Source: Typhlomys cinereus
Lineage: Eukaryota > Chordata > Mammalia > Rodentia > Platacanthomyidae
Assembly: GCA_023101885.1 (NCBI GenBank)
Contig: JALPQD010000087.1
Span: 6,019,016 to 6,083,015 of the forward strand
Direction: 5' to 3'
Length of the DNA stretch: 64,000 bases
How positions within the stretch are numbered: position 1 is the stretch's first letter; every line of letters starts with the position of its first letter. Below are positions 42,940 to 56,531 of this stretch, one piece after another. Below the pieces are notes generated by a model that searched no databases, was not told where the DNA came from, and worked only from the letters and a program-made list of their open reading frames with translations. The translations under genes were made by a program, and so were the position numbers.

Positions 42940-45371
42940 TCAGTTGCTACTGGAACCTGTCTGCAGACCCGGAAAACAAATTCTAAAGTGAGTATGTGGC
43001 TACTGAACTGAGTGATTTGCCAAAGCAAGTATAATTGGCAGTTATGGAGACAGTAGATTCTGAAGGTTGAGGCACACAATTTTCTCAGCATTCAAAAAAG
43101 AAGCTTACATGCCTTAAAATAGGCACTTAGTAAATCTTGTATAAGCTAAAGGTATTGATAAATTTGTTCTGCTACATTATTTAAGTTCCTCAGATCTGAA
43201 ATACACTGGCTTTGGAACAGCCTTGAAAAACCACTCAGGGCTTTAACAAAGCTGATCCTACCTTGAAAAGCCCAGGCTAAGTTAGGAAATACCACACTTT
43301 GCATGGACTGAAAAAAGGTGTCGAGGCCAAAAGAGACACAAATATACATCTTCCCAGCAGCACAGGCCCAGTGACTTTTTAAAGAATCCTGAACTCTGAG
43401 TGGAGCAACATGGTTGCTCCTTTAAGCCAGGAAACAAACTTGCCGCATTGTGATGACCGGTCTCAATGGTCGACCTGGCACAGTTTAGAGACAGCTGGTC
43501 CAGGATGCTGGACTGTACAGGAGAGCGAGCTGGGGACTAGCAGTCATGCATGGATCTGTTATTTTCTGCTCTTGACTATGCATGCAATGTGACCAGTTCT
43601 CTGAAGTTCCTGCTGCTGTGACTTCCCTGACATGATGGACTATAACTTAGAATTATGGACTTCCTTAAGTTGTTCCTTAAGTTGCCTTTGTTGGGATATT
43701 TTATGGCAGTAACCAGAAAGGAACTAAAACACACACCTAGTTGTTGAGTCCCGCAGAAGATACTTGGAGCAAGGCAGTCTTTTGACTACTTACATTGCGA
43801 CTTAAGCCCAAGCCTCCTTTCAAGCAATCTTTGTTCCGTTCAGTGTTCCTCCCGTGATGTCTTTTGCTACTTCTAGGGACATTATGCTAGACATGCTGTA
43901 AAAAAGTTAGGGCTGGGCACCTGGTTTCCTTCTTCCAGCAAGGCCACATGCCTGCCCAGTGTGCTCTGCTTAGCAAAGCACAGCTTCTCCAGAGAACAGG
44001 ACGGAGCCAACAAACACAAGGAGGCTGAACTTGCACATGGAACAATTGAACCTGTGCGCCACCATTGCCAAGTAGAGCCACAGCCTGTAGGCAATTGTCA
44101 TAACCGTGGCAGGGAACAGGATGGGCTTCTGCTGATTCACACAGTGGTCCCCGAAGGCTCTGGGCTTCCATGTGCCTCTCGTCCTCAAAAACCTCCACAA
44201 AATTCCCACACACGCTTTTCTTTTTTAGCTAACTTGCTCCACTTCCCCAAGAAAATACGCTTACACTTCAACAAACAAGAACATTATCTGTCACTGTTAG
44301 TTTTTTCTGTTAGTTTCTTGACTGGCACTCAGCTGGACCCATGAACTTTCTGCCTGTGGCTTCTGCGAAACCTCCTGGGTCAGTAGGACAGGCTGGGACA
44401 GACAGGAGACATCTGTGTGGAGTTAAGTGGGGAGATTTATGACCTGAGCCAGAGACCTCACCTAAAGAGAGGCTGTGCCGTCTAATGGCTCACTGGAATA
44501 GAAATGCACCAATTTTTGCAGTGGCTTCTGGGAGCAGGTCCAGAGAACAAATGCACAATAGTGTTGGTGGCTCGAAAGGCTAAATCTTCTACCTAGGATC
44601 CAAGGGGAGCTGAAGGAGTCTAAGACTGAGAAGGTATGGAGACAAGATGCTTAAGAAGTTATGTGCTTTTCCTAAAACATAATATGCTTACACATTCACT
44701 GGTGATCTTTCACGGTGCCCTGCCTGTCTCTCATCACTCTGCACTTGTCTTTTCCTTGATGGACCTTCCCGGAGCCTGAGCCCATATGCAAGAAACCACT
44801 CTCACATCAAGCTCTGTTCTCATTAGTTCCAGGTGGCGACAGGTAGGCAGGAGCTCAGAATTCCAGACATGAGGCCAGGGCAAGAATTAATTAGGAGAAA
44901 TGTCTCTGCTGACATGACCAGGAGGATAATCAGCCTTCTGCCCTGCAGTTTCTTTCTTTGTAAAACAGAGATAACAGTGCCTAACTTGAAGAGTGAGTGT
45001 GATTGTTGGGGAAGAAAAGCACACAGTGGAATCTTTGCAAGCATTCTCCAGGTGAGAGTGGATAGGCTCTAACGGGGTCCCATTGGAGTGGATAGGACTG
45101 AGAACCAGATATGCCTTGTTTCCCTGGAGTATCTACCTCTGTGAGGTCCACAACATCATTAGGGAGAAGGAGGGACCTATTAAGCAGCTGGAGAAACAGG
45201 TAAAAGGAGAAGAAAAAGGTAAAATACAGAAGATTCAGAACTGATGGGAATTCTCCATGGGGCCTCGCTCTAAGAGCAGGATTGATAGGCAGGTGCTTGG
45301 AAAGAACCTTCAAACATGGCCATCAGCCTGAGCAGACAGAGACACACAAGCAAGTGTATATGTATACACAT

Positions 45372-45375
<4 letters not shown>

Positions 45376-45424
<49 letters not shown>
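45376..45424 (+). repeat. (CA)n microsatellite
   Basis: About 24 uninterrupted CA units in a KANK4 intron. Confidence 0.95.
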
Positions 45425-45427
<3 letters not shown>

Positions 45428-46180
45428 GACAGGAGGGAGTGCCAGTCATCAAAAGAAAAGTGAAATACTATAGGCGAGTGAGTCTGCCAGAGGCAATTAA
45501 AGAGAGAGAAAAAAAGTTCAAGCCTACGGCCAGTTTCTGAAGAAAACAGGGAAAACAGAAGCAGAAGAAAGCGGCCCACAGCCAAGCTGGAAAGAATGGA
45601 ATGGAGTGAATGTCTTCAAAAGGCCAAGGCAGCAAGGGAAGCTTGGCCTGTGGGATGCTGCGCCTGAAGAGAGGGCACTTTCCTTGCGCGACTGTGGCCA
45701 CTGATAGGGAAGGCAAAGATACTGGGGATGCTGAGAGGGGATCAGACCAGCTGTAACGTGGCAGGAGGACAGCTTCTCCCACTCCTGACTCCAAGAGAAT
45801 TAGCTGGTGCCTTGCGGGCTTACTTTCAGGGATGTACTGCAAGCAGCTCTCTGAGGAGAGTGGCAGCCTGTCAAAATGCATGACAATGCATCTGCAAAAA
45901 AAGCAAGTAGAACTGCAGCAGCACCAGTCCTAGGTCCTGTGCCAGCGAGGGTCACATGACACAAGGAGGATTACAGGTTCTCCTGCTGTGACACTCGGGG
46001 GACTTGGGAAAAGCATCTCATTAGAAGTCAGAAGACCAGACCAAGGTCTGACTCTGACCTTCAGCCTGTTTCTTGGAGAGGATGAGGGGAACAGTCACTG
46101 GGCTAGACAATTGGTATTCAACAATTTTATAGGCCTATCTTACTTCCTTCTATACTAGGTCTAAAACAGTATTTATATCC

Positions 46181-46182
<2 letters not shown>

Positions 46183-46230
<48 letters not shown>

Positions 46231-46459
46231 TGAATTGAAAGGCACTGTGCATGCCTGTGAAGGACAAAGGGTGATTTTAGGAATCATTTTGGGTTCTTTT
46301 TGCTTTGCTCTGGAGTTTCCCAGGCTCTGCCTTCCAGGGCCGGAAGTACAGACTGCCATCAATTCCACCTGTTGTTTTTATATTAGGTCTTGGACATAAA
46401 CTCTGGTCCTTCTGCTTGCTAGGCAGAGACTTAACCTCCATGAGCCATCTCTCCAGCCC
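46183..46459 (-). repeat. tRNA-derived SINE, old subfamily
   Basis: (TG)n at 46183-46221, then 'ggcactgtgcatgcctgtga', 'gaatcattttgggttctttt', 'cttccagggccggaagtaca' and 'gagccatctctccagccct'. Full-length reverse copy. Confidence 0.87.
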
Positions 46460-47194
46460 TAACATCCATTTATAGATACATATGGAAGATCCAATATTAT
46501 ATCACCCCTGGTACTCTCCTGCCACCCAGACAGGCCTTGTCACTGGCTTTGACCAGGGCAGAGGGCACGACAGTAAGCGTGGCATAGGTAGAAATTTGAA
46601 CCCTGGGTGTCCATTAACATCTGTCTAGCTTTCTGTGCTTGAGACCTCCGCCACCAAGTATGGACATGTTCCAGCTATCCTTCAGGATGGCAACTGATAC
46701 ACGGTCAAGGCATGACAAGTGAACAAGGGCCACCCAGCTTGGTCAAACCACCGAGACTACATGAATGGGCCCAGGAAAGATTGACCACCAAGCCCAAACC
46801 AGAATACTGACCCTAACTTGCACAGTCTCTTGAGAAATAATAATTGCCATTTAAATCACAATATTTTTGACCCCCCACTCCATCGATAGAACCTTTTCAC
46901 TTTCCTCATCTATAGAATAAGGGTGCCAAGGGGAAGCACCCCTCTCTTGAAGCTTGGAGGATATGAGAAACTCTTTTGCAAATTATACATGTCCAGCGTT
47001 TTATACTTTGTAAGATTCCATTCTCATTCTCTACCACCTTCTGTGGTTTAGCTGAAGGAGGAGGTTTGGGCTGCCCCAAACTGTCTGTCTGGGAAATGTT
47101 TCCAGTAAATCTCTTGAGAGCTATTTCCAGAACACCATCCCTTTCCAAGCCAAGCAGCCCCTTCAAGCCAGGGAACAGAAAGAGGTCTGCGTAC

Positions 47195-47277
47195 CATCCG
47201 TCTTCTCCATTGTGCTGACGCAAACCTCAGTCTCTCAGGTACTCTTCGTCCACTGAGTGTGTAATTCGTGGGTAGTT
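47195..47277 (-). CDS. KANK4: KANK4 first coding exon (5' UTR plus ATG)
   Basis: A strong acceptor ('ctctctttttctttcag') opens the exon at 47277. The ATG is at 47208-47210 and only 16 coding bases follow (MEKTD plus one base of Gly) before G|gtacgc. The KANK4 start MEKTD is conserved in human. The single trailing G joins GT of the next exon, giving GVPAKDQ. An upstream noncoding exon must exist; I did not identify it. Confidence 0.93.
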
Positions 47278-48109
47278 CTGAAAGAAAAAGAGAGAGAAAT
47301 GGTGAGTCTTGTTAGAGTTAGAATAAGTTTAGAGTTCCTGGTGCTGAAAACCTGGTCAAAAGTCCACAGCTGGGTAGGTCACGGGCCCTGAGGAGAACCT
47401 ACTACTGTTGTTTGGCTCAACGGACATGTTGCAAATAACCTTGTAAATATTTGTGTTTATTCCCATAGATCAGTGCTGCTCTCAACCGTGGTCAGAAATG
47501 CTTCTTCCCGCAATGGGCCGTGGGTAATGCAGACACATAACTGCTCAAAGGACTGAGAATGAACGACTGTTGAAGACTTCACCCTAAAAGAGACAACTTT
47601 ATCAATGCTAATCCCTCCTCCCTTGGGGTCCCCAACCTTACCCATATTCAGGGAACATCTCAGAATAGGGGGCAGGAAGAATCTAAGAGCCAGAGGATGG
47701 GGAAGAATGTGTTTAAATATTGTCTTCTGGACACAACGTGACTGCTGTACTCATGAACTCACAGTAGCTATGACTGCCTGTATGAGATCCAGTCAGCCAG
47801 CATTCCAGTACGGGTGGGGGGGGACCCAGAAGATCTCCCTCCTAGCTGGGTAACTACGGAAGCTTGGGAGCGTGGTCACTGGTAGGAAGCCCAAGCTCCA
47901 GTTGATGCTCCCTCCCTCATGTGCATATGGGCAGCACTAAGAGGTCTCAGTGGGTTACTAAAAACATAAGTAAAGGAGACCGGGAAGATGGGAGAGGAAA
48001 TGTGCTCTGGGGTTTAAGGGAAGCAGGCAGGGAAATGGGGGTAGATATGATCAAGATACATTGTATACACACACAAAATGACCACAGAATAAATAAAATG
48101 ATTAAATAA

Positions 48110-48300
48110 AAAAAGAGGGGCTTGTCGACCTGTTGACCTGATTTCAATCCCTAGAAGCCCACATGGAGGTAGGAGAGAAGTGACTTCTAAACAGCTGTCC
48201 ACTAACCTTGATCCACGTGCTGCGAAACATTTGCCTCCTCTCCCTCTCTCTTTTTCTCTTCCTTTCTCTCTCTCAAATAAAATATGTTTAAAAAAAAAAA
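48110..48300 (+). repeat. B2/B3-like SINE with CT tract and A tail
   Basis: 'acctgatttcaatccctaga', 'agcccacatggaggtaggag', a (CT)-rich stretch, an AATAAA and a poly(A) tail at 48288-48304 indicate a sense B2-superfamily copy with its 3' end. Confidence 0.7.
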
Positions 48301-50565
48301 AAAAGAATAGTAAGAGCTGAGGAAACTCTGTACAAAGAAGGTAGCATCCACCTTTGTCTCCCAGGGCTGCTCATGAACATTTAGATCTGCAAGGCGGGAG
48401 ATAAAAACCTGCATGCAATCCTATGGCTCAGTTTTGGGTGGGACTTCAAGGGATGCTTGCAACACCTGATGCTAAACAGAGCCGTTGGCCCGACAGGCCA
48501 AGGAGACAGCACAGTGCCCTTTCCCAGCCTGGTAAAGAATGATGACTCAGAGTGAAAGGCTAGAACGGAGCACGGTGCAGAGGGTCTGAAGGATTCCGGT
48601 TGGCTTCAAGACTAGATGATCTGAGACTGACGAGGAGTGACACAGGTGGTTTCTAACCATTCGTAGCACAAGGGCCAGTGCAGCCCAGGTGGCCAGAAGA
48701 TGCCAGTAGCTCCTAGCAGAATGCTGTTCCACTCTGAATTAGTGAACCCTAAGGTTTGACTGTCAATTCTCCCCAAATTAATAATCCGCTCCAAGGCTCT
48801 TTCTAGCTCCTGACCCATTGTGATAAATCACTCAGGAATTGGTTTTTTATGATCATCGCCTCACACACATCAAAAATAATGAATTACGCCCCGCTGTAGA
48901 AGCAGGGTTGTTTTGGGAGTTTCAGTGCACTTGACAATGAACTCTGGACCAGACAAGTGGGCTAGTGATGCAGGAAGGGCTCGGGAAATTGAAAGAGAAC
49001 CATCTGCACACTGGAGGAAAGGGAGAATGTAAGGACTAACTGAAGAAAAAAATATATATATATTAGACCTGCCAGGTAAGAGAGAATTCAGGTCTGCTCA
49101 ATAGAAGTGTAGCACAAACTCTGAGCTCTGCCTGCGCCTCCAGAGTCTGCTTCCTGCCTAGGCTCCTTCATGCTGTTCTCTTGGAGGCTCCCGGCTGCTC
49201 CCTCTGTGGTCTGGTAGAGCCAGGGGAAGCAGAGACACTCCTGGCGAAGGAATGCCAACACCGAGCACCCCATCCCCACCCCAGTCCGGAAGCAGCAAGC
49301 ATTGGAGTCTAGTGGAGCACAGAGCTAGAGCAGAAAAGCTAAGGAAATTAGGGCTCTGCACGGGTGGTCTTGGAACAAAGCGGCCATGGAGGGGAACAAT
49401 GGATGGGCATGCCAGGTTCTGTGCTGGGATGAGAGAGGCCTGAGCTGTGGTAGAGAGAAGACTCTTGAGCAGGGGCCTCTCGCGCCTCTCCTGACCCTCT
49501 CTGTAGTCTCTGTGGGTGAAGGGCAGGTAAGGGAGGGCTGATGCTCGTTCTCTCTCACCAACACCCCCCCCATCATCACAGTCTTTCCTTCTGCTCCCTT
49601 CTCCCTGTCACATTCCCAAGCCACAGATGGCGTTTGAGGTTGACATACCCGGACAGGATTACAAGTGCCATTACTCAGACAGGGAGACTGGGACAGAGCT
49701 GCTGGGCCTCGTAACTAGCAAATCCTGGACTGGAACATGAGCTCTGATCTAGCCAACTCCAAGTCTGTGCTGGAGACAGCGGTGACTATGGGCATTTGTC
49801 AGCCCAGGTCACTGATGCCGTTTCTGCCCCTCACTCTCCTTGGGGAAATCTTTCTGGCCAGCGCGCCTTGACTCACTAAGGACACATGAAAAGCCTCTGT
49901 CTGGGTCTGGAGGGAAAGAGACTTTTCTGGGGCCTGTTTCAGCCCAAGGCTGGACACCATGTGCCAAGGCTCTGCCAACAAAGAAAATACACCGGAGGTC
50001 GCTGCCTATGGCTAGACCTGTGGCCTCAAAACTCTGAACGCCGCCTGGGGACATGAGTCACACTAGTTGCGTTTGGCTAGAATTCAGAATTCAGCCCATC
50101 CTATAGGGGATCAAATGACTCCAAATAATTATTCCAAACACATTAGGCTGAATTTCAATAAAAAACAACTCTATGGAGACTTCTAAGATTTCCTTCCCAC
50201 TTGAATTTTACTAAAATTAATCACTTTGAAGCTATGGATACTAAATGGAGTTGACACCCCAGCTCTCTGAGGAAGGGGTGTTGTAACTTTTCACTCTAAA
50301 GGACTATGAAAACACAGCAAAGAAAGAGGAATTCACTGCCTCCTTTGCATTCCCCCCTCCTACACCCTAACCCTGGCCTTCTCTGCTTTCCTCCAGAATC
50401 CTCACAGCAGACATCTTGGGAGTTAGCTAAAGGGGATTCCTTGGAATCCATGGATATTAGAGGTTAGGGGCATGGCAAAGGAGAATGATTGCCACATAGT
50501 CCTGTGCTTTGACCTATAGAAATAGGTTTGTTAGACAGAATTCCCTCTTTAATATTCCACAACCT

Positions 50566-50822
50566 GAGACTGGGGAGATGACACAGGGGTTAAATCCTTG
50601 GTCTTGCAACCAAAAGGACCTGAGTTCGGACCCCCAGATCCCATGTAAAAATGCCTAGTGGATATGGCAGCAGTCTGTCATTTCAGCCTTGGAGGAAACC
50701 CAGAGTAAAGCAATAAGGAGGTAGAACAATACAGAACGATTGTGGATGTCACCCTTGGGACTCCACAGGCCCACACGCTCAAGTGCCCTCTGGTACACAC
50801 ACCCACACACAAATAAAATCCC
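50566..50822 (+). repeat. tRNA-derived SINE, old subfamily
   Basis: Sense copy: 'gagactggggagatgacaca', 'aaaaggacctgagttcggac', 'ggaggtagaacaatacagaa' and 'caagtgccctctggtacaca' ending in CA-rich sequence and 'aaataaaatccc'. Confidence 0.82.
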
Positions 50823-53288
50823 ACAACACTCCAGAGCATTTGACGCTCAATGTGCAGCTGTTCATTCCCAGCCCGCTAAGCTGTATCTCTTGATGCTCAC
50901 TGTTGTTAACTTCTCATTTGTCTGTGGCCGGTGCCAGGGTCCCGGGTTGGGCCAGCCTTTCTCATTAACTCATCACATTCTCATTTGAGTACAGATAGTT
51001 TTAACTCTCTCCAGCGCTTCTCCTCTCCTTATCTGTATGCTTGTGAAGGTCAGAATTCTTTTGAGACTCATTCCCTTATCACTGCCAACGCTGCTGTCTA
51101 AATCTGGAGACGGACAGTGCATGGTTTTTCAATGAATAAAAAAAGGGAACAACTATCCATCTTCACGTGGCACTCATAGAAGGCAATGAACAGGTGCTAG
51201 GCACTGACTCTGGGCATCACTTCTCACTACTTCCTGGCTCACACAGTCCTGGGAAACATGTACCTTATAAATAAGGACGCTAAGGGCTATGTGGCCAACT
51301 CAAAGTATCCCATCCCAGTTGGTTAGGGGCAGAATAACTTGCATATGTAGCATCACTATTGTATGGTGTCCTTTTAAAACCTGTGGGGCATTTCGGCCCA
51401 AGGCTGCCTGTTAACCCACCCGGGCCATCCATTTGAGACAGCAATGGACAGTCCACGCGCAGCCTGGCCATGTTAGGAATGGTTCCTGAAAGCCTGAATT
51501 TTCACCCAGGAATATGGACCTCCTTAGGCCAGTGCAACTCCTGTAGCATTCTTACTCCACACCCTCCTGCTCCCCACACTGATTCTTTTTATGATCCCAT
51601 TTCAACCTCAGTTGACCTCAAACCCAAACATCAGGAAAGCATCCCTTTCCTTAGTCCTGACACTGAAACCTGATTCTGCATTTCTGTTCTCTCCAACCCC
51701 CTCTTTATTCTGCAATAATAAAAATGCCGCTTTTCATCCCAGAACAGGCTGCATGCCAAGATAAATAGCACCTTGGATTTCCTTGAAAAGAGAGCGTGGC
51801 TCAATGCGCGGCCTCCTTGCCATGGAATTCTTGGAGAATTTAACCTTACAAAGCCAAATATTGAGCAAGGTGGCACAGAGAGAGGCAGCCGAGGCAGCCT
51901 TGCCGACCCCTGCACACTTACGAAGAAAGTACCTGGGACGGATCCTGCCGCCAGGAGGATGCCTTTGTTCCCCATCTCAGGAACTGAGCTCCGCACAGGG
52001 GAAATGTTTCCGGCCAAGGAGCCGGAGGTGACCCACGGAGATGTTTATTCTTGGGAAGCTCAAGGCTGGGTCACCAGAGGAGTGAGCGGCACATCCTCAG
52101 CCGGCTCACTTCCCCAGAAAAGCACACTTTAACGCGTCCTCATTTACTGTCCTGCTACGGTCTTCTGGAAGTGCCTGTCCCTCTGGCCTGCACAGCAGCA
52201 GCTGGCTCTCGAGCTGCATGAGGAACAGCTGGGAGTTGAGCCATGCACATATTGCCTTCCCACAGCATCCCGGGAGCATCCTCCCCCTTCTCTGTCCCCC
52301 CCCCCCCCTTCCCAACACATACAGTCAGGGAGAGCCGGAGGCTGCAGGAATAGAGCTGACTCTGCTAAGTGCAGCCTGACTGTCTGCTTTCCAGCTGTTA
52401 AAGACCTTGGTCAGGTGATCAGTGACCTTATTGGAAAAGCAAATACCGACTTCCTTTTGGCTTTGTGAAACTAGGGGAGCTGGAGCAGAAAGAATTCGCT
52501 GCCCAGTAAGTAAAGGCTGGATCTTGCAGAAAGACCTGCTGGGAAAGTTAGTTCCCAGATCTGCCAGTGTTTCCCAGAGACGCATCTAACGATCCCAGCC
52601 CCTCAAACACACACACGGCCTTCCTGATGCAGTTGATCTGTGACTTCAACATGTCTTCTCTTCTCCCCTTGCATTTGGCTTGGCTCATGGAGGAAACTGC
52701 CCCTCATGAGGACACAGTCTCCTGGGGACAGGAAACTCTTTGGGTGTGCGTTGCCATCTCAGGGGAGCTCAGCTTCACAAACAGTCTTCTCCTGTTGGCC
52801 CCCCAGGGTCCTGGGACCAGCAAGCCTCTGCTCATTAAGGGAATGAAGATCTGCTGGCAGGTAGAGTGAAGACTGTAGCCTAGTGAACTCTGGGGGCCAC
52901 AGTGGCAGCCCCTGCTTTCTGCTCCACCACCAGTCTGATGCCTTTGAACACCGAAAGGGCAGGAAGAGAAGCCAAGTACCTGCTCTGACAGATTGACCAG
53001 CCAGACGCTCCAGCTCCACGGTGCGGGGGGGGGGAGTCTCACTGTAGCAATGACCAGCAATTTGGGAGAAGCTGGATGGAAGAGGTAAGCAGAGGTCAGA
53101 GGTCTCAATGCACCACAGGCACGAAGAAAAGCCCCCAGTTCAGAGCTGCTAAAGCTTTTCGGAAAAGAAGTCCATTAGAGGTGGGGGCCTGGACTTCCCA
53201 AACCTCACACCGCTCCTAGCCCTCAAAGAGACAGGGCTGATCTGGTCCAACAGGGACCCTGAGAGCCCTCCACTCTTTTTTTATACAG

Positions 53289-53460
53289 CATTGGAGGGAC
53301 TTATCTCCTTAACACCTCCCACCACCACTGACTGACTTACACTGACTCAGATGACTCATTGGAGGGACTTATCTCCTTACACTGACTCAGATGACTCATT
53401 GGAGGGACTTATCTCCTTAACACCTCCCACCACCACTGACTGACTTACACTGACTCAGAT
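53289..53460 (+). repeat. Tandem repeat (68/40/64 bp) with five TGACTCA sites
   Basis: Units begin at 53289, 53357 and 53397 with 'cattggagggacttatctcc'. Units 1 and 3 are identical over 64 bases. The middle unit lacks 28 bases between two CTTA tetramers. The AP-1 consensus TGACTCA occurs at 53343, 53352, 53383, 53392 and 53451. Confidence 0.95.
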
Positions 53461-54149
53461 GTTGTTGCCAGAGTATCACCCTGAAATGCTGCCTGCAGGT
53501 CATTTTATGCACATGAAAGCACTTCCTCTCTGTCGTGCATCTCTATCCTCCCATTAGTACTTAAAGCAGTCAGAAAAGGGGCCCATATCCCTCATGGAAA
53601 GATAAAGAAACACACTATAAAATCAAGATACCAATAAGCAAATGAAGAAGACACATGAACAGACCAAAAAAAAAAAATCATCATAGAAAACTTACAAATG
53701 ATTAATATCTGTAAAAAATTAAATTAAATCTTACAAACTGATCATCAAAAAGATGCTCACACACAAAGAAATGTTACACTATTAATTTACCTTACAATAT
53801 GCTAGGCACTCTGGGTCCAATGTGAACACTACCTGCCCTTATTTCTATAATCCAAGGACAGAGCTGACACTCAGAACATGCTGAAGTGCTTAGACTATCA
53901 GTGTCACAATTCGCTTCCATGTTTTTTCTAACGCTAACACACTCTTTTGAGTTAATGTGCAAGACATAAGTAAGAAAGATAGGGCGTGAGCCCTGGGTGT
54001 AGTAACTCAAGCAACTTTCCTTATCTAAGAAGAACCCAGCCCAGTGTACCATGTGAGGAATGCAGGAGATAAAGATCAGAAAGCGCTCATGCCAATGTTT
54101 TGTATATAACAAATATTCAGGAAATGGAATGGTGATTACATTTTTTTGC

Positions 54150-54400
54150 ATGTGTGGGTAGATGCATGTGGGTATAAAAGAGGGCACTGTGTGTGCCTAT
54201 GGAGGCCAATGGTGACTTGGGGAATCATCCTGGATTGCTCTAATTCTCCTTGCTTTGCTCTGGGGTTTTTCAGGCTCTGCCTTCCAGGACCAAAGTGCAG
54301 GCTGCTGCCACTTTATACCCAGAGTTTTTATATGGGCTCTGAACTCAAGTTCTTTGGCTTTCAAGGCAGAGGCTTAAATCCAAAGTTGTCTCTCTAGTCG
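54150..54400 (-). repeat. tRNA-derived SINE inside duplication copy A
   Basis: 'gcatgtgggtataaaagagg', 'gaatcatcctggattgctct' and 'cttccaggaccaaagtgcag' mark a reverse copy. A matching SINE sits at 55435-55652 in copy B, so insertion came before duplication. Confidence 0.82.
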
Positions 54401-54639
54401 GAGGATTGCATTTTAAACAGACTTTCCTCCATGTTAGATAAAAAGGATCTTCAAGGTAAAATCTCAGTGCTAATGAGTATATGATAGGATACCTTCCCTA
54501 CTCTAGCATATCACAGCCGACACTGCAGATGGGGGGGGAGATGACATCCAGGCACAAGATGAACTGTATCCTGGTACCCTGTGCTCAGCATCACTGTTTA
54601 GCCTGTGCAGGTGCAGAGGGAAATTCAAAACCAAATGAA

Positions 54640-54800
54640 GGCCAGTGCAGTATGTAAGGGGCGTGTTTCCAAACCTGGCGACCTGAGTTTGATTTCAGGA
54701 AACCCAGGTAGGTAGGAGAGAACCAACTTCCAAAAGTTGTCCTTTGACCTCCAGCACTGTGTCATGACATACCTATTCCCCTCCAAGTAAATAAAAACAA
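54640..54800 (+). repeat. B2/B3-like SINE, degraded
   Basis: 'cctggcgacctgagtttgat', 'ttcaggaaacccaggtaggt' and 'ttgtcctttgacctccagca' with an A-rich end. It is present only in duplication copy A. Confidence 0.6.
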
Positions 54801-55154
54801 ACACAAGTGTGAACAGAATAGTCTGCTCAAAGAATATATTGGCAATTCATATACTACAAATCAGTTGTGAATTCTATCACATGGGCACTTGGAGATACAG
54901 TCATTTTTTTTGGCTGTAATTACATAGTTTCTGTACATGGCCCCACAAGACCATCATTGGCTTGTGCCTGTTGTGAAAACCTACCGCCATCTGGACTTCA
55001 TTCTACCTCATATTCAACCCCCCATCACTTCCACATCAGCCATCCTACAGGAAGTCCTCAGGGAAGTCTCCAAGAAAGACCCCAGTTCCAGGAGGCTGCT
55101 CTGCAGCCACATGGGCTCTGAAGTTAAAAAAAAAGAAAAGAAAAGAAAAAAGAA

Positions 55155-55880
55155 AAAGGGGTGTGAGTCCTGGGTGTAGGAGCTGAGGCTTTTGTTCAGG
55201 AAGAGCCCATCCCAGTGTACCATGTGAGGACGGAGAAGATAAAGATCAGAAAGGAATCATGCCAGCGCCTTGTATATAACCAAAGTACATGGAGTGATGA
55301 TTATATTTTAAAACTCCCTTGCTCACTAAATGGAGTGATGATAACATTTTAAAGTACTCAGAAGCCAGGAAAGGGCAAGAATTATACTCCTTTTATTCAT
55401 TGTCCTTTTTTTTTTTAAGATGTTATCTCATGTAGTCCAGGACTGTGTGCAAATGTGTACCTGTGGCGGCCCAGTGGTGACTTGAGGAATCATCTTGGAT
55501 TGCTCTAACTCCTCCTTGCTTTGCTCAGGGGTTTCTCAGGCTCTCCTTCCAGGGCCTAAGGTGCAGGCTTATACCAGAGTTTTTATATGGTCTCTGAACT
55601 CAAGTTCTTTGGCTTTCAAGGCAGAGGCTTAAACCCCAAGCCATCTCTCTACTCAGAGGATTACATCTTAAACATACTCTCCCTCCATGTTAGATAAAAA
55701 GGATCTTTGAGGTAAAATCCTCAGGGCTAATGAGTATGTGATAGGATACCTTTCCTGAATTCTATCACACAGCCACTTGGAGATATAGTCATACTTACTG
55801 TAATTACATAGTTTCTGTACATGGCCCCACAAGATCATCATTGACTTGTGCCTGTTGTGCAAACCTATTGTCATCTTGTG
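55155..55880 (+). repeat. Diverged segmental duplication, copy B
   Basis: Second copy of the block at 53975-54985, in direct orientation about 1.2 kb downstream. It is visibly diverged but collinear. The SINE at 55435-55652 is shared with copy A. A local duplication of 'tggagtgatgat' lies at 55293-55355. Confidence 0.88.
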
Positions 55881-56531
55881 AAACTTGTTTGTAGATGAGG
55901 ATGACCTTGAATCCCTGATCATTTTGCCTCTATCTTCTAAGTACTGGAAGCATAGGCATATGTCACTGTACCTGTCTAAATTGCCCTATTCCCAACACTT
56001 GGCAAGGTAGAAATTCATTGTTTTGGAGCAATGAATACATGGGTGAATGAATGTATGGATGGATCAGAGACTGTCATAGTTGAAAGAGAATTTTAAAAAT
56101 AGCTTTAAATATAATCAACACATCATATATCTTATTCACATATACTGTACAATCCAGTGCTTGTAATAAGTTGTATAAACAGTCTAAGCTTCAAACTTAG
56201 TCTAAACTGTAATAAAATGAGTTATACCATAGTCTAAGTTTCTAAAACTGTGGGAAAATATGCATATAGCATGGTATTGATCATTTCAGACCTTTACAAA
56301 CATGCAATTCAGTGACAGTAAATGAATTTATGGTGTACAGTCCTTGCTAGGATTTATACCTGAAACCCTCACATTGAGTCAAACATACTGTCTACATCCA
56401 GTCATTGAAGAACTCAATTCTACTGTTTCAAGTTCCCCAGTTCTAGGATTACACACAAACGCCACCATATCTGTTCTAATCAACATTTAAAATAAATATT
56501 GCCAAGCTAATAGGTATATAATGGGCAAAAG

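Larger units (their letters stand above)
53975..54985 (+). repeat. Diverged segmental duplication, copy A
   Basis: Its blocks recur in the same order at 55155-55880. They are 'cccagtgtaccatgtgagga', 'gataaagatcagaaag', a SINE at the equivalent place, 'ccatgttagataaaaaggat', 'gtgaattctatcacatgggc' and 'tttctgtacatggccccaca'. Copy A has about 360 extra bases (54500-54860), including a B2/B3-like SINE. Confidence 0.88.
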
